36,760 nt of DNA from an uncultured Pelagibacteraceae bacterium (lineage in GTDB: Bacteria; Pseudomonadota; Alphaproteobacteria; Pelagibacterales; Pelagibacteraceae). The stretch covers positions 1 through 36,760 of the forward strand of contig CACOSS010000008.1 in the NCBI GenBank assembly GCA_902629955.1, given 5' to 3'. The notes under the pieces were generated by a model, which was given only the letters and a program-made list of their open reading frames with translations, ran no database searches and had not been told where the DNA came from. A program made the position numbers and the translations under genes. This document shows, piece by piece, positions 25,433-36,671 of this stretch; position 1 is the first letter of the stretch; every line of letters begins with the position of its first letter.

Positions 25433-26311
25433 TTGAAAGAGCTAAATATTTTTTTTTTTGGATTTGGTCAAGTTGCTAAAGAATTTGTGAAAAAACTTAT
25501 ATCAGAAAATTATAAGTTAAATATTTCAGTAACCACTAGACAGGCAAGTGGTGATATTGATTTTTTAGGTCAAAAAATTTCAAACTTCGAATTTAGCAAT
25601 TATAAGATAGATAAAAATATATTTAAAAAATTAAATACTTCCGACCATATCCTGATATCCATTCCCCCAAAGGATGAGAAGGATTTAGTTTTAAAATATT
25701 TTTCAAAAGAGATTCTAAGTCAAAATATTAAGTGGATAACGTATTTATCTGCAACAAGTGTTTACGGAGATCATAAGGGAGAGTGGGTAGATGAAAAAAG
25801 TGAAACTTTACCAAAATCAAAGAATGGCATTGAAAGATTGGCAGTAGAAAATGGTTGGCTTAAAATGTATGAAGAACATGAAATACCAGTTCAAATTTTT
25901 AGATTATCAGGAATCTACTCAAATAAGAACAATGTGTTAGAAAGAATTAAATCTGGTAATGGAAGCATTATAAGAAAAAAAAATCAATTTTTTTCAAGAA
26001 TACATGTTGAGGATATTGCAAATCTGTTATTTATATCTCTTAATAAATTTAAAAAAGGTGAGGTTTATAATATCTCAGATGACAAGCCTGCATCATCCGA
26101 ACACGTAATGAAATATGGTGCTAAAATTTTAAATTTACCTGAACCTAAAGAAATAAAGTTAGAGGATATTGAGAGCGAAATGTTAAAAGCTTTCTATAAT
26201 GACTCCAAAAAGGTTAGTAACAAAAAAGCAAAAGAATTCTTTGAGTATGACTTTAAATTTCCCTCATATGTTGAAGGTTTAAATTATATATACAAAAAAT
26301 TTCTTAATTAA
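25433..26311 (+). CDS. NAD(P)-binding SDR/epimerase-like protein (YeeZ-type)
   Basis: A 292-residue Rossmann protein of the extended/atypical SDR group. The nucleotide-binding loop is FGFGQVAKEF near 9-18. YLSATSVYGDHKGEWVDE near 104-121 resembles the S-VYGD-G-WVDE region of YeeZ-like epimerases. RLSGIYSNKNNVLERIKSG and RIHVEDIANL follow the family pattern. The start is TTG at 25433, one base after the gltB stop; no ATG near the start preserves the beta-alpha-beta motif. The substrate is unknown. It is probably the last gene of the gltD-gltB transcript and overlaps the convergent hydrolase by 8 bases. Confidence 0.82.
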   Translation: MKELNIFFFGFGQVAKEFVKKLISENYKLNISVTTRQASGDIDFLGQKISNFEFSNYKIDKNIFKKLNTSDHILISIPPKDEKDLVLKYFSKEILSQNIKWITYLSATSVYGDHKGEWVDEKSETLPKSKNGIERLAVENGWLKMYEEHEIPVQIFRLSGIYSNKNNVLERIKSGNGSIIRKKNQFFSRIHVEDIANLLFISLNKFKKGEVYNISDDKPASSEHVMKYGAKILNLPEPKEIKLEDIESEMLKAFYNDSKKVSNKKAKEFFEYDFKFPSYVEGLNYIYKKFLN

Positions 26312-27068
26312 AACTTTTGTAATTATTAATAATACTTTTTAACTCTTTTAAGATTCTTAACTTAAATTGCTTTTTAAATAGGCTATGATCACCATTTTTT
26401 ATTATAATTATTTTTTTTTGTGCAAACTTAAAAATTTTAAGGAGTTTCCGTGAGTAAACCACTGGAACCGTATCATCTTTTTTGCCATGAAATAATGTAA
26501 TCGGTATTTTTAAATTTATTCTTTTATGTAATACTTTGTTTTTTCTTCCATCCTTAATGAGTTGAAAAGTAATAGGATACTCATATTCACCGTGTTTTAA
26601 AAGATAAACTCCATTTTCTATAGTCTCTTTTTTCATCTTCTTGGAAAATTTTTTCCACATGACTCTTTCTAAAAACTCAGGTGCAGAACCAATACCAATA
26701 AATCCTTTTATTTGTTTAGAGAAAAATTCAAATTGGTTTGTAGATATCCAAGATCCCATACTGGAACCGATTAATATAAAATCGTTCTTTTTGACTAATT
26801 TTTTGATAGCTAACTTAGTATCACTAGTCCATTTGCTAATATTCCCTTTCTTAAACTCACCAGATGATTTTCCATGCCCTGAATATTCAACCGCTAAAAA
26901 TCCAATTTTATTCTTTTTGCAGAAACTTAAAAAAGTTTTAGGTTTCTTTCCCTCAACATCAGACATAAATCCATGTAGAAAAACAACATAAAGGTTTTTT
27001 GTATAGTTATTACTTAAATATCTTATTTTCTGATTATTCTTTAAATTAAGGTATTTAAATTTTGTCAT
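26304..27068 (-). CDS. Alpha/beta hydrolase (ABHD10-like)
   Basis: A 254-residue soluble alpha/beta hydrolase. The oxyanion motif is FLHGFMSDVEGKKPKTF near 29, with EYSGHGKSSG near 58. The nucleophile elbow is IGSSMGSW near 98, with the second Ser catalytic. The acid lies in HGKKDDTVP and the base is His in NGDHSLFKK near 228. The SDVEGKKP segment recalls the mitochondrial thioesterase ABHD10 and its bacterial relatives. The substrate is unknown. It diverges from the glycosyltransferase gene across 42 bases. Confidence 0.83.
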   Translation of the reverse strand: MTKFKYLNLKNNQKIRYLSNNYTKNLYVVFLHGFMSDVEGKKPKTFLSFCKKNKIGFLAVEYSGHGKSSGEFKKGNISKWTSDTKLAIKKLVKKNDFILIGSSMGSWISTNQFEFFSKQIKGFIGIGSAPEFLERVMWKKFSKKMKKETIENGVYLLKHGEYEYPITFQLIKDGRKNKVLHKRINLKIPITLFHGKKDDTVPVVYSRKLLKIFKFAQKKIIIIKNGDHSLFKKQFKLRILKELKSIINNYKSFN

Positions 27069-27110
27069 AAAAGTTTATTAGAGTAATTTCTTAATATATA
27101 ACATTAGAGA

Positions 27111-28265
27111 ATGTCATCTAAAATAAAAGTTTTACAAGTTATACCAAAATTGGGCTATGGTGGCGCTGAAACTGGTTGTTACGACTTAGCACACTACCTT
27201 TATGAACAAGATTGCAAGTCTTATATAGCTACAAGTGGTGGAGAACTTTTAAAGTATGTGGATAAAAAAAAAGTGAAGATAATAAAGCTACCTGTACACT
27301 CAAAAAATCCATTTCTAATATTATTAAACAGTATTTGTCTAACTTTCATAATTTTATTTCTTAATATCAATATTGTTCATGCAAGAAGTAGGTCACCTGC
27401 ATGGTCTTGTCTAATTGCAACAAAGCTAACTTTCAGAAAGCTTGTTACAACTTTTCATGGAACTTATAACTTTGGCTCAAATATTAAAAAATTTTATAAT
27501 TCTGTAATGGTAAAGTCGGATTTATTAATCGCTGGATCAAATTTTATTTTTTCACATATAAATGATAATTATCCAAAATATTTAAGTCCAAAAAAAAAAT
27601 TTCTTGTCATCTTCAGAGGTATAAACACAGAATATTTTGATCCTGATAATTTAAAGAAAAATAGTGTTAGTAAATTAAAAACACTTTGGCAAATAGAAGA
27701 AAATAGTAAAGTAATTCTTTTACCAGGTAGGCTTACATCATGGAAAGGCCAGGAGTTATTTATTGAGGCAATAAATAAATTCAAAAAATTAAATTCAGGT
27801 CTAGACTTCACAGCTGTTATTTTAGGCAGTGATCAAGGTAGAAAAGTTTATAAAAAAAAACTTGAAAGATTAGTTGATCAATACGATTTGACAAATAATT
27901 TTAGATTCATAGAGAAATGCGAATATATGCCAGCTGCTTATATGTTGGCGGATATTATAGTTTCATCTTCAATTGAGCCAGAGGCTTTTGGTAGAGTTTC
28001 GGTAGAGGCGCAATCAATGAGAAAACCTATAATTGCTAGCAACATAGGTGGTTCAAATGAAACAATTATTAATAATAAAACGGGCATACTGTTTGAAAAT
28101 GGGAATGTTGACTCTTTATCACAAAAAATAAATGAGATAATAAATCTTGACACTTTAACTCTGGAATTAATGGGTAAAGAGGGTAGAAAGAATGTTATAA
28201 ATAGATTTAATATTGAAAAAATGTGTTTAAACACTTATTCAGAATACAAAAAATTATTTAACTAA
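27111..28265 (+). CDS. Glycosyltransferase family 4 protein
   Basis: A 384-residue GT-B fold glycosyltransferase. The N-terminal donor loop region is PKLGYGGAETGCYDLAHYL. LLPGRLTSWKGQELFIEA near 202 starts the GT4 C-terminal domain. The E-X7-E element is EPEAFGRVSVEA near 289, followed by GGSNETI. The family builds LPS, capsule or exopolysaccharide glycans at the cytoplasmic face of the inner membrane; donor and acceptor are unknown. The stop overlaps the thrS ATG by one base (TAATG), so it probably leads the translation-gene transcript. Confidence 0.9.
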   Translation: MSSKIKVLQVIPKLGYGGAETGCYDLAHYLYEQDCKSYIATSGGELLKYVDKKKVKIIKLPVHSKNPFLILLNSICLTFIILFLNINIVHARSRSPAWSCLIATKLTFRKLVTTFHGTYNFGSNIKKFYNSVMVKSDLLIAGSNFIFSHINDNYPKYLSPKKKFLVIFRGINTEYFDPDNLKKNSVSKLKTLWQIEENSKVILLPGRLTSWKGQELFIEAINKFKKLNSGLDFTAVILGSDQGRKVYKKKLERLVDQYDLTNNFRFIEKCEYMPAAYMLADIIVSSSIEPEAFGRVSVEAQSMRKPIIASNIGGSNETIINNKTGILFENGNVDSLSQKINEIINLDTLTLELMGKEGRKNVINRFNIEKMCLNTYSEYKKLFN

Positions 28266-30184
28266 TGACAAAAATTACACTCCCAGATGGAAAGACAATT
28301 AAGTTTGAAAAACCAGTAACTGGCTCAGAAGTTGCTGAAAAAATAAGCAAATCTCTTGCAAAACAAGCTCTAGTAATGAGTGTAAATGGAGAACTTAAAG
28401 ATTTATATCATACTATAAAAGAAGATAGCTCTGTAAAAATTTTTACAGCTAAAGATCCTGAGGGATTAGAAGTTATTAGACATGACGCTGCTCACATAAT
28501 GGCTATGGCTGTTCAAGAATTATATCCAGGAACGCAGGTTACTATAGGCCCAGTTATTGAAAATGGTTTTTACTATGATTTTGCTAGAAAGGAGCCTTTT
28601 ACAAGTGAAGATCTGAATAAAATTGAAAAAAGAATGTCAGATATTGTTGATAAAGATGTGAAAGTGAGAAGAGAAGTATGGGAGAGAGAAAAGGCCATAA
28701 AGCATTTTAAAAAGATTGGTGAAAAATATAAAGCTGAAATAATTGAGAGCATTCCAAAAAATGAAGAACTTTCAATTTATCATCATGGCGAAACTTGGCA
28801 TGATTTGTGTAGAGGTCCACATTTATTGTCTTCTGGAAAAATTGGCAAAGCTTTTAAATTAACAAAAGTCTCAGGAGCATATTGGCGTGGTGACTCTAAA
28901 AATGAAATGCTACAAAGGATTTATGGCACTGGCTGGGCTAGTCAAAAAGATTTAGATACTTATTTAAAAAGAATAGAAGAGGCTGAAAAAAGAGATCACA
29001 GAAAGCTTGGAAAAGAAATGGATCTTTTTCATTTTAGAGAAGAAAGTCCAGGCTCAGTTTTCTGGCATGAAAAAGGATGGAGTCTTTTTCAAAAACTTAT
29101 TGATTATATGAGAGATAGGCAAAAAAAAGCGGGTTATAAAGAGATAAATACACCAGAAATTCTAGACAGGTCTCTTTGGGAAAAATCTGGTCATTGGGAT
29201 AAATTTGGAGAACACATGTATACATCTACTACTCCTGATGAAAAAGTATTTGCGATTAAACCAATGAATTGTCCAGGATGTGTACAAGTTTTTAATCAGG
29301 GATTAAAAAGTTATAGAGATTTACCTTTAAAAATGTCTGAATTTGGAAAAGTTCACAGATATGAACCTTCGGGAGCTTTACATGGACTAATGAGAGTAAG
29401 AGCATTTACCCAAGATGATGCCCATATTTTTTGCACAGAGGAACAAATTACAGAAGAGTCTTTAAGCGTAACAAATTTAATATTAGATATTTACAAAGAT
29501 TTAGGTTTTAAAAACGTAATATTAAAATATTCTGACAGACCTGAGATAAGAGTTGGAGATGATACAGTTTGGGATAAATCTGAAGCTGCATTATTAGAAG
29601 CAGTGAAAGCAACAAAATTAGAATATAAAATTAATAAAGGTGAAGGTGCATTTTATGGACCGAAAATTGAATTTGTCTTAAGAGATGCAATAGGACGAGA
29701 CTGGCAATGTGGAACCTTGCAAGTAGATTTAAACCTTCCTGAAAGATTAGGTGCAACATTTGTTGATAAAGATGGATCAAAAAAAGTACCAGTAATGCTT
29801 CATAGAGCTCTCTTTGGATCACTAGAAAGATTTATTGGAATTCTCATTGAAAACTACGCAGGTAAGCTTCCATTTTGGATAAGTCCACTTCAAATAGTTG
29901 TAATACCTGTCTCAGATGAATTTGATAAATATGCAACACAAGTAGCAAACAGTCTTAGAAATGTTGGATTAAATTGTGAAGTAGATTTAAAAAATCATAA
30001 TTTAAATTACAAAATTAGAGAGCATTCACTATCTAAAGTACCAGTTTTACTAATTTGTGGTAAAAAAGAAGTTGACAGCGATAGTGTAACTATTAGAAAA
30101 TTAGATAATAAAAAACAAGAAAATATGAAATTAAAAGATTTTATTAAAAAGTACTCCGCTTTAAATCAAGCATCTCTCAATTAA
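28265..30184 (+). CDS. thrS: Threonyl-tRNA synthetase
   Basis: A class II synthetase that charges tRNA-Thr and edits mischarged serine. The 639 residues follow the standard order: TGS domain (1-60), editing domain with HDAAHIMAMA near 74 and HDLCRGPHL, catalytic core from about 245, and C-terminal anticodon-binding domain from about 540. The zinc ligands are in MNCPGC near 335, in the DDAH segment near 385, and in VMLHRALFGS near 511. It begins by one-base overlap with the glycosyltransferase and ends directly before infC. No long T-box-like or operator-like leader is present. Confidence 0.97.
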   Translation: MTKITLPDGKTIKFEKPVTGSEVAEKISKSLAKQALVMSVNGELKDLYHTIKEDSSVKIFTAKDPEGLEVIRHDAAHIMAMAVQELYPGTQVTIGPVIENGFYYDFARKEPFTSEDLNKIEKRMSDIVDKDVKVRREVWEREKAIKHFKKIGEKYKAEIIESIPKNEELSIYHHGETWHDLCRGPHLLSSGKIGKAFKLTKVSGAYWRGDSKNEMLQRIYGTGWASQKDLDTYLKRIEEAEKRDHRKLGKEMDLFHFREESPGSVFWHEKGWSLFQKLIDYMRDRQKKAGYKEINTPEILDRSLWEKSGHWDKFGEHMYTSTTPDEKVFAIKPMNCPGCVQVFNQGLKSYRDLPLKMSEFGKVHRYEPSGALHGLMRVRAFTQDDAHIFCTEEQITEESLSVTNLILDIYKDLGFKNVILKYSDRPEIRVGDDTVWDKSEAALLEAVKATKLEYKINKGEGAFYGPKIEFVLRDAIGRDWQCGTLQVDLNLPERLGATFVDKDGSKKVPVMLHRALFGSLERFIGILIENYAGKLPFWISPLQIVVIPVSDEFDKYATQVANSLRNVGLNCEVDLKNHNLNYKIREHSLSKVPVLLICGKKEVDSDSVTIRKLDNKKQENMKLKDFIKKYSALNQASLN

Positions 30185-30730
30185 GTGGCAGATAATAAAA
30201 AAAATTATTTCCAAAGAAGAACTAAGGATAAAGGTCCAAGGTCTAATAATAGAATATATTCTCCAGAAGTTCAGGTAATTTCAAGCAGCGGTGAAAATTT
30301 GGGTATCCTAAACACAAATGAAGCAATCTCAATTGCTAAAGATGAAGGTCTAGATTTAATAGAAATTTCTCCAAATGCTAAACCTCCAGTATGTAAAATT
30401 ATGGACATGGGTAAATTTAAATACGACGCCCAAAAAAAAGCGAATAAAGCTAAAAAGAAACAAAAAAAAGTTGATTTAAAAGAAATTAAATTACGACCAG
30501 TTACAGAAGTACATGATTATTCTTTTAAAATAAAAAATGCTCAAAAATTTCTTACTAAAGGGGATAAGGTTAAATTTACAATTAGATTTAAAGGAAGAGA
30601 ACTTCAGCACACACATCTTGGAAATGAGCTAATGGAAAAAATTAAAACTGATATGTCGTCAGTTGGTAAAATAGAACTTCAGCCAAAATTTGATGGAAAA
30701 CAGATGATAATGGTTATACAGCCATTATAA
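30185..30730 (+). CDS. infC: Translation initiation factor IF-3
   Basis: IF-3 binds the 30S subunit, blocks premature 50S joining and checks start codons and initiator tRNA. The 181-residue protein has the N-domain (ISIAKDEGLDLIEISPNAKPPVCKIMDMGKFKY), a Lys-rich linker near 82-98, and the C-domain (EIKLRPVTEVHDYSFKIKNAQKFL). The start is GTG, directly after the thrS TAA with no gap; the first ATG downstream would remove the N-domain. It is in the classic thrS-infC-rpmI-rplT-pheST order. Confidence 0.96.
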   Translation: MADNKKNYFQRRTKDKGPRSNNRIYSPEVQVISSSGENLGILNTNEAISIAKDEGLDLIEISPNAKPPVCKIMDMGKFKYDAQKKANKAKKKQKKVDLKEIKLRPVTEVHDYSFKIKNAQKFLTKGDKVKFTIRFKGRELQHTHLGNELMEKIKTDMSSVGKIELQPKFDGKQMIMVIQPL

Positions 30731-30743
30731 TTAATAATTAAGG

Positions 30744-30772
30744 TTGTAAATTAATTCTAATATTTGTATAAG
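30744..30772 (+). promoter_or_regulatory. Possible internal promoter before rpmI
   Basis: TTGTAA at 30744-30749, a 17-base spacer and TATAAG at 30767-30772, within the 53-base infC-rpmI gap. It would give ribosomal proteins L35 and L20 extra transcription with a very short leader. Sequence match only. Confidence 0.4.
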
Positions 30773-30783
30773 TCCCGCTACGT

Positions 30784-30990
30784 ATGCCAAAATTAAAAAC
30801 TAAAAGCTCAGCAAAAAAAAGATTTAAAATTACTGCTAGAGGGAAGGTTGTTATGCCTCAAGCAGGAAAAAGACATGGCATGATTAAAAGAACTAATTCA
30901 CAAATAAGAAAGCAAAGAGGAACTACGATTATGGCAAAGCAAGATGGAAAAATTGTTAAATCATATATGCCATATAATTTAAGAGGATAA
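30784..30990 (+). CDS. rpmI: 50S ribosomal protein bL35
   Basis: A 68-residue basic protein with the L35 pattern. It starts [20 protein letters not shown], with [18 protein letters not shown] in the middle. It binds 23S rRNA in the large subunit. It is separated from infC by 53 bases and from rplT by one. I see no clear L20-type pseudoknot leader, and the gap is too short for the known E. coli-style one. Confidence 0.96.
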   Translation: MPKLKTKSSAKKRFKITARGKVVMPQAGKRHGMIKRTNSQIRKQRGTTIMAKQDGKIVKSYMPYNLRG

Positions 30991-30991
30991 A

Positions 30992-31348
30992 ATGGCAAGA
31001 GTTAAAAGAGGCGTAACAAGTAGAGCAAAACATAAAAAAGTTTTAAAGGCTGTTAAAGGTCAATGGGGGAGAAGAAAAAATACCATAAGAGTCGCGAGAC
31101 AAGCTATGGAAAAAGCAATGCAATATGCCTACAGAGACCGTAGAAATAAAAAAAGAGAATTTAAATCACTTTGGATACAAAGAATAAATGCTGGTGTTAG
31201 ATCAGAGGGCCTTACATATTCTAAATTTATTCACGGTCTAAATAAATCAGGCATAAAGTTAGATAGAAAAATTCTAGCAGAAATAGCATATGATAACCCA
31301 GAGGCCTTTAAAACAATTGTCAAAAAAGCCCAATCAGCGTTAAATTAA
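30992..31348 (+). CDS. rplT: 50S ribosomal protein bL20
   Basis: A 118-residue basic protein, typical L20 length. It starts [47 protein letters not shown] is the conserved long helix, and [21 protein letters not shown] the globular domain. It assembles early on 23S rRNA and in other bacteria represses its own operon. It starts one base after rpmI and is followed by a 43-base gap before pheS. Confidence 0.97.
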   Translation: MARVKRGVTSRAKHKKVLKAVKGQWGRRKNTIRVARQAMEKAMQYAYRDRRNKKREFKSLWIQRINAGVRSEGLTYSKFIHGLNKSGIKLDRKILAEIAYDNPEAFKTIVKKAQSALN

Positions 31349-31391
31349 TCTTCACTATTGTTTTATTTCAACTAAGAAATAATCTGCATAT

Positions 31392-32459
31392 ATGTCAGAT
31401 ATTATAAAAATTAAAGAAGAATACTTAAATAAGCTTAAAGAAATTTCTGATGTAAAAGAAATTAACCAATTAAAATCAGAATTATTCGGAAAAAGTGGAA
31501 AAATATCTAATGAATTTAAGAAAATGGGATCTTTGAATTCTGAAGATAGAAAAAAAACTTCTTCAGAATTAAATGATGCTAAAAGTGAATTGCAAAATTT
31601 AATTGAGAAAAAAATAAAAGATATAGAAATAAACGAGATTAATTCAAAACTTAAAAATGAAAAAGTTGATGTAACTTTGCCTGGTAGATCTTTTAATCGG
31701 GGAAAGATCCATCCTGTATCTCAAGTTATTGATGAAATTTCATCCATCTTTTCAGAAATTGGTTTTTCGGTGGAGGAAGGACCGGATGTTGAGAATGAAT
31801 ATAATAACTTTACAGCCTTAAATACACCCGAAAACCACCCAGCAAGAGATATGCATGATACTTTTTATTTAGATAAAAATAAAAAATTTTTATTAAGAAC
31901 ACATACATCTCCTGTGCAAGTAAGGACCATGTTAGATGGAAAGCCACCTTTTAAAATAATTGCCCCAGGAAGAACCTACAGATCTGATAGTGATCAAACG
32001 CACGCACCTATGTTTCATCAAGTTGAGGGTCTTCACATAGATAAGAATATTAATATGGGTCACTTAAAAGGATGTTTAAACTATTTTATTAGAGAATTTT
32101 TTGAAGTAGATAAAATTAAGATGAGATTTAGACCAAGTCATTTTCCATTCACTGAACCTTCTGCAGAAGTTGATATTGGCTATGAATTAAAGGACGGCAA
32201 AATAAAAATTGGAGAAGGAGATAAATGGCTTGAGATTTTAGGATGTGGCATGGTTCATCCTAATGTTCTTAAAAATGTTAAAGTTGATCCAAATAAGTAT
32301 CAAGGATACGCCTTTGGTATAGGTATTGATAGATTGGCAATGCTAAAATATGGGATCAATGATTTAAGAGCTTTTTTTGAAACAGATTATAGATGGCTAA
32401 GTCATTTTGGATTTGATCCTTTAGATGTTCCGTCAAGTTACAGGGGTTTAAGTCGATGA
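31392..32459 (+). CDS. pheS: Phenylalanyl-tRNA synthetase alpha subunit
   Basis: The catalytic subunit of the alpha2-beta2 class II enzyme that charges tRNA-Phe. The 355-residue protein has an N-terminal coiled coil (about 1-90). Motif regions are [14 protein letters not shown] near 174, [20 protein letters not shown] near 195, [14 protein letters not shown] near 283, and the class II motif 3 [14 protein letters not shown] near 312. The stop overlaps the pheT ATG as ATGA. No Phe-rich leader peptide is seen in the 43 bases upstream, so classic attenuation is not evident. Confidence 0.97.
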   Translation: MSDIIKIKEEYLNKLKEISDVKEINQLKSELFGKSGKISNEFKKMGSLNSEDRKKTSSELNDAKSELQNLIEKKIKDIEINEINSKLKNEKVDVTLPGRSFNRGKIHPVSQVIDEISSIFSEIGFSVEEGPDVENEYNNFTALNTPENHPARDMHDTFYLDKNKKFLLRTHTSPVQVRTMLDGKPPFKIIAPGRTYRSDSDQTHAPMFHQVEGLHIDKNINMGHLKGCLNYFIREFFEVDKIKMRFRPSHFPFTEPSAEVDIGYELKDGKIKIGEGDKWLEILGCGMVHPNVLKNVKVDPNKYQGYAFGIGIDRLAMLKYGINDLRAFFETDYRWLSHFGFDPLDVPSSYRGLSR

Positions 32460-34864
32460 AATTTACCATAGACTGGTTAAAGGATCATTTGGACACGAAA
32501 TTAAATGATGAAAATATAATAGATAAACTGACAAATGTTGGTTTAGAAGTAGAAAGTTTTCAAAGTCAACCATCAGAATTAGACCATTTTCTAGTTGCAA
32601 AAATAATAAGTTCAGAAAAGCATCCAAATGCTGATAGGTTAAAAGTATGTGAAGTTGATATAGGGAAAAAAGAAAATATAAAAGTTGTTTGTGGGGCACC
32701 TAATGCAAAACAAAATTTAATAACAGTTTACGCTCCACCAGGTGCAATAATTCCAAAAAATCAAATGAAATTATCTATAAGTAATATAAGAGGAGTTACA
32801 TCTTATGGGATGTTGTGCTCAGAGGCAGAGCTGAAACTTTCTGATGAAAGTGAGGGTATCACTGAGCTATCAACAATAAAATATAGTAGTAAAATCGGTA
32901 AAAGTTATTTTTTAAACAAAAATCCAAAAATTATTGACTTATCGATCACCCCAAACCGGGCTGACTGTCTTGGTATAAGAGGTATTGCACGAGATTTAGC
33001 TGCAGCAGGATCAGGGAAATTAAGAAAAAAAAAATCTTCTAAAATAAAATTTTCTGGTCAGCAAAATTTAAAAGTAAAAATAAAAAAAGAAAAACATCAA
33101 GGATGTTCAGCATTTGGAAGTTTATTGATTAAAGGTGTTCAAAATAAAGAAAGCCCTAAATGGCTTAAAGACAAATTATTATCTGTTGGCCAGAAACCAA
33201 TTTCAGCTATAGTTGATATAACAAATTATGTCATGCTTGATATAAATCGGCCTTTACATGCATACGACTCAGATAAAATTGATACAGAAATTGTAGTTAG
33301 GAATTCAAAAAAAGGCGAAAGCTTTGAAGCACTTGACAATAAAAAATATATTTTAGAGGAAAATATGTGCGTAATAACTGACAAGTCAGGTATTTTAGGC
33401 TTAGGGGGAATTATAGGGGGTACAAGATCAGCTACAGAGTTCGGAACAAAAAATATTTTGCTAGAGTCAGCGTACTTTCATCCAAAATCTATAAGGAAAA
33501 CGTCAAGACTATTAAGTATAGATACTGATGCAAAACATAGATTCGAAAGAGGAATAGATCCTAATTCTATTGAGGAAGGTTTGTTAGTAGCCGCAGAATT
33601 AATTCAAAAAATATGTGGAGGAGAAGTAAGTAAAAAAGACGTCCAGATTGATGAAAAATTTAAACAATCTAAAATTAATTTTCCAATTACAAAACTTCAA
33701 AGTATTACTGGTTTTAAAGTACCAGAAAAAGAGATGAAGAAAATTTTAGAAAGTCTTGGATTTAAATTAAAGGCAAAAAAAAACATTTTGGATTTAGTTG
33801 TTCCCTCGTGGAGACCAGACATAGAACAAGAAATTGATATTGTAGAGGAAATTGCTAGAATAATCGGTTATGACAAAATTAAAACAGAACTACCAGAAAA
33901 AGTAAGAATTAAACCAACTCTTAATAACCAACAAAAATTATTCCATTTCTTGCAGAGATCTGTGGCATCTAAAGGTTATTTTGAAACAGTAACTTGGTCA
34001 TTTACAGACTCACGAATTAACGATTTATTTAAAGAGGATAAAAAACAAATTGAAATAGTCAATCCTATTAGCTCCGACTTAAATGTCTTAAGAAGTTCTA
34101 TTTTTTCTAATCTTATCTTTTACTTAAAAAAGAATTTAGACAGAGACTTTAAAGATATTTCGATGTTTGAAATAGGACCAATTTTTAAAGGAAATAAACC
34201 AGGCGAACAGGAAATTATTTTAGCGGGTTTAAAATCAGGATTAAACTCAAGATTAAATTGGATTGAAAAAGAGAGAAAACTAGATGTTTTTGACTCTAAA
34301 AGAGACGTAGTACAAACTTTACATGAAATAGGTTTAGATCCCTATAAAATTAATATTAATACTAAAACCCCTAATTATTATCATCCAGGAAAATCTGGTG
34401 CTATTTACCAAAATTATGCAGACAAGTTTCCAATAGCTTATTTTGGAGAAATTCATCCAAATATACTCAATAAAGTAGGTCTTAAAACAGACGCACTTGT
34501 AATATTTGAGATTTTTTTAGACAGGATAAAAATTGGAAAAGACAAACTTAAAGATTTAAAATCAAAATTCCAATATTCTGATTTTCAAAAATCCGAGAGA
34601 GATTTTGCATTTGTTATGGATAAAAATTTTGAAGTTCAAAAACTAATAAAAATTATAACTGACGTGGATAAGGATTTAATTAAATCAATAAGAGTTTTTG
34701 ATGTATATGAAGGAGAGAATATAGATAAAGATAAAAAGTCAGTTGCATTAAATATAACAATTCAATCATCCAAGAAATCACTTACAGATGAAGATTTAAA
34801 TAATTTAAATAAGTTAATTATTTCTAGCGTAGAAAATAAAACTGGCGCAAAATTAAGATCATAG
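32456..34864 (+). CDS. pheT: Phenylalanyl-tRNA synthetase beta subunit
   Basis: The beta subunit binds tRNA-Phe and edits mischarged Tyr. The 802 residues follow the family order: N-terminal part and OB-fold tRNA-binding domain ([19 protein letters not shown] near 51, [14 protein letters not shown]), B3/4 editing domain ([19 protein letters not shown] near 248), B5 domain, a catalytic-like core ([13 protein letters not shown] near 462), and a C-terminal anticodon-binding domain ([20 protein letters not shown] near 701). It overlaps pheS by 4 bases; the TAG stop directly abuts the lepA ATG. Confidence 0.97.
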   Translation: MKFTIDWLKDHLDTKLNDENIIDKLTNVGLEVESFQSQPSELDHFLVAKIISSEKHPNADRLKVCEVDIGKKENIKVVCGAPNAKQNLITVYAPPGAIIPKNQMKLSISNIRGVTSYGMLCSEAELKLSDESEGITELSTIKYSSKIGKSYFLNKNPKIIDLSITPNRADCLGIRGIARDLAAAGSGKLRKKKSSKIKFSGQQNLKVKIKKEKHQGCSAFGSLLIKGVQNKESPKWLKDKLLSVGQKPISAIVDITNYVMLDINRPLHAYDSDKIDTEIVVRNSKKGESFEALDNKKYILEENMCVITDKSGILGLGGIIGGTRSATEFGTKNILLESAYFHPKSIRKTSRLLSIDTDAKHRFERGIDPNSIEEGLLVAAELIQKICGGEVSKKDVQIDEKFKQSKINFPITKLQSITGFKVPEKEMKKILESLGFKLKAKKNILDLVVPSWRPDIEQEIDIVEEIARIIGYDKIKTELPEKVRIKPTLNNQQKLFHFLQRSVASKGYFETVTWSFTDSRINDLFKEDKKQIEIVNPISSDLNVLRSSIFSNLIFYLKKNLDRDFKDISMFEIGPIFKGNKPGEQEIILAGLKSGLNSRLNWIEKERKLDVFDSKRDVVQTLHEIGLDPYKININTKTPNYYHPGKSGAIYQNYADKFPIAYFGEIHPNILNKVGLKTDALVIFEIFLDRIKIGKDKLKDLKSKFQYSDFQKSERDFAFVMDKNFEVQKLIKIITDVDKDLIKSIRVFDVYEGENIDKDKKSVALNITIQSSKKSLTDEDLNNLNKLIISSVENKTGAKLRS

Positions 34865-36670
34865 ATGTCAAATCTAGATAATATCAGAAATTTCGCAATT
34901 ATTGCCCATATAGATCATGGAAAATCAACAATTGCAGATCGAATAATCCACCGATGTGGTGGCCTTACTGATAGAGAAATGAAGGAACAAGTTTTGGATT
35001 CTATGGACATAGAAAGAGAAAGAGGAATAACAATTAAAGCACAAACTGTTAAGCTAAATTATAAATCAAAAGACGGTAAAGAATATATACTTAATATAAT
35101 TGATACTCCGGGCCATGTAGATTTCAGCTATGAGGTAAGTAGATCATTATACGCTTGTGAAGGATCAATTCTGATTGTTGATAGTACGCAAGGTGTTGAA
35201 GCACAAACACTTGCAAATGTTTATCAAGCTCTAGATATAAATCATGAAATTATCCCTGTATTAAACAAAATAGATTTACCAGCATCTGATATAGATAGAA
35301 CAAAAAAGCAAATTGAAGATGTTATAGGTATTGAAACATCTCTAGCAGTTCCCTGTTCTGGGAAAACAGGTGAAGGTATTGAGGATATTTTAGAGCAAAT
35401 AATTGCAAACTTACCATCTCCAGAAGGAAAAAAAGATGAGTTACTAAAATGTTTATTAGTTGATAGTTGGTATGACTCTTATCTTGGAGTAATTATTCTC
35501 GTAAGAGTAATTGACGGAAAATTAAAAAAAAATATGAAAATAAAAATGATGTCCACCAATCAAGAATATATAATTGAAAAAGTTGGTGTTTTTACGCCAA
35601 AACCAAAAGACATAAATGAACTTAATTCTGGAGAAATTGGTTTTATAATTACTGGAATTAAAAATTTATCTGAAACTAAAGTTGGAGATACTATTTGTGA
35701 TGCAAATAAACCTTTACAAAAAGCTTTACCTGGTTTTAAACCTAGCAAACCTGTGGTTTTTTGTGGACTATTCCCCGTTGATAGTTCTGAATACCAAAAG
35801 TTGAAGGATGGATTAGCAAAATTAAAATTGAACGACTCTAGTTTTTCTTACGAGCCTGAGTCATCCTCAGCTTTAGGGTTAGGCTTTAGATGTGGATTTT
35901 TGGGATTACTCCATTTAGAAATCGTAACTGAGAGACTTGAAAGAGAATTTGACATAAATCTTTTAACAACAACACCAGGGGTGGTTTATAAAGTACATTT
36001 AAATAGTGGTAAAATCTTTGACTTGCAAAATCCATCAAGTTTGCCAGATCCAACTCTGATAAAATTAATTGAGGAACCTTGGATTAAAGCTACAATTATT
36101 ACACCAGATCAATATCTTGGATCGATAATTAAATTGTGCCAAAACAAAAGAGGTGTACAAACAAATTTAACTTATTCAGGTAATAGAGCTGTTTTAAATT
36201 ATGATATACCTTTAAATGAGGTAGTTTTTGACTTTAATGATCGCTTAAAATCGATGACAAGTGGTTACGCAAGTTTTGATTATGAGATAACTGGTCACAA
36301 GGAAGGAAACCTTGTCAAACTAGGTATATTAGTAAATTCTGAACCAGTAGACGCATTAGCAATGATGGTGCATAAGGATTTTGCTCAATCCATTGGAAGA
36401 GAGGTCTGTGAGAAATTAAAAGATTTAATACCAAGACACAATTTTATGATACCTGTGCAAGCTGCTATTGGAGGTAAAATTATAGCAAGAGAAACTATAA
36501 AAGGCTTTAAGAAAGATGTTCTTACTAAGATACATGGTGGTGGAGCTTTGGATAGAAAAAGAAAACTATTAGAAAAACAAAAAAAAGGGAAAGCAAAAGC
36601 TAAACAATTTGGTAAAGTAGAAATACCCCAAGAGGCTTTTATTGGAGTACTTAAAATTAATAAAAATTAA
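34865..36670 (+). CDS. lepA: Elongation factor 4 (LepA) GTPase
   Basis: LepA is a ribosome-binding translational GTPase involved in back-translocation or ribosome assembly and recovery. The 601-residue protein has G1 AHIDHGKST near 14, a switch region [13 protein letters not shown]3 DTPGHVDF near 81 and G4 NKIDLP near 136. Domains II, III and V follow, and a lysine-rich LepA-specific C-terminus ([20 protein letters not shown]) ends it. It is abutted by pheT, so it is probably in the same transcript. In many bacteria lepA pairs with lepB; lepB is not here. Confidence 0.97.
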   Translation: MSNLDNIRNFAIIAHIDHGKSTIADRIIHRCGGLTDREMKEQVLDSMDIERERGITIKAQTVKLNYKSKDGKEYILNIIDTPGHVDFSYEVSRSLYACEGSILIVDSTQGVEAQTLANVYQALDINHEIIPVLNKIDLPASDIDRTKKQIEDVIGIETSLAVPCSGKTGEGIEDILEQIIANLPSPEGKKDELLKCLLVDSWYDSYLGVIILVRVIDGKLKKNMKIKMMSTNQEYIIEKVGVFTPKPKDINELNSGEIGFIITGIKNLSETKVGDTICDANKPLQKALPGFKPSKPVVFCGLFPVDSSEYQKLKDGLAKLKLNDSSFSYEPESSSALGLGFRCGFLGLLHLEIVTERLEREFDINLLTTTPGVVYKVHLNSGKIFDLQNPSSLPDPTLIKLIEEPWIKATIITPDQYLGSIIKLCQNKRGVQTNLTYSGNRAVLNYDIPLNEVVFDFNDRLKSMTSGYASFDYEITGHKEGNLVKLGILVNSEPVDALAMMVHKDFAQSIGREVCEKLKDLIPRHNFMIPVQAAIGGKIIARETIKGFKKDVLTKIHGGGALDRKRKLLEKQKKGKAKAKQFGKVEIPQEAFIGVLKINKN

Positions 36671-36671
36671 A

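Noticed and set aside
26641..26991. 116-codon plus-strand ORF inside the alpha/beta hydrolase gene
   Set aside because: Antisense shadow; the opposite strand has the full catalytic triad pattern.
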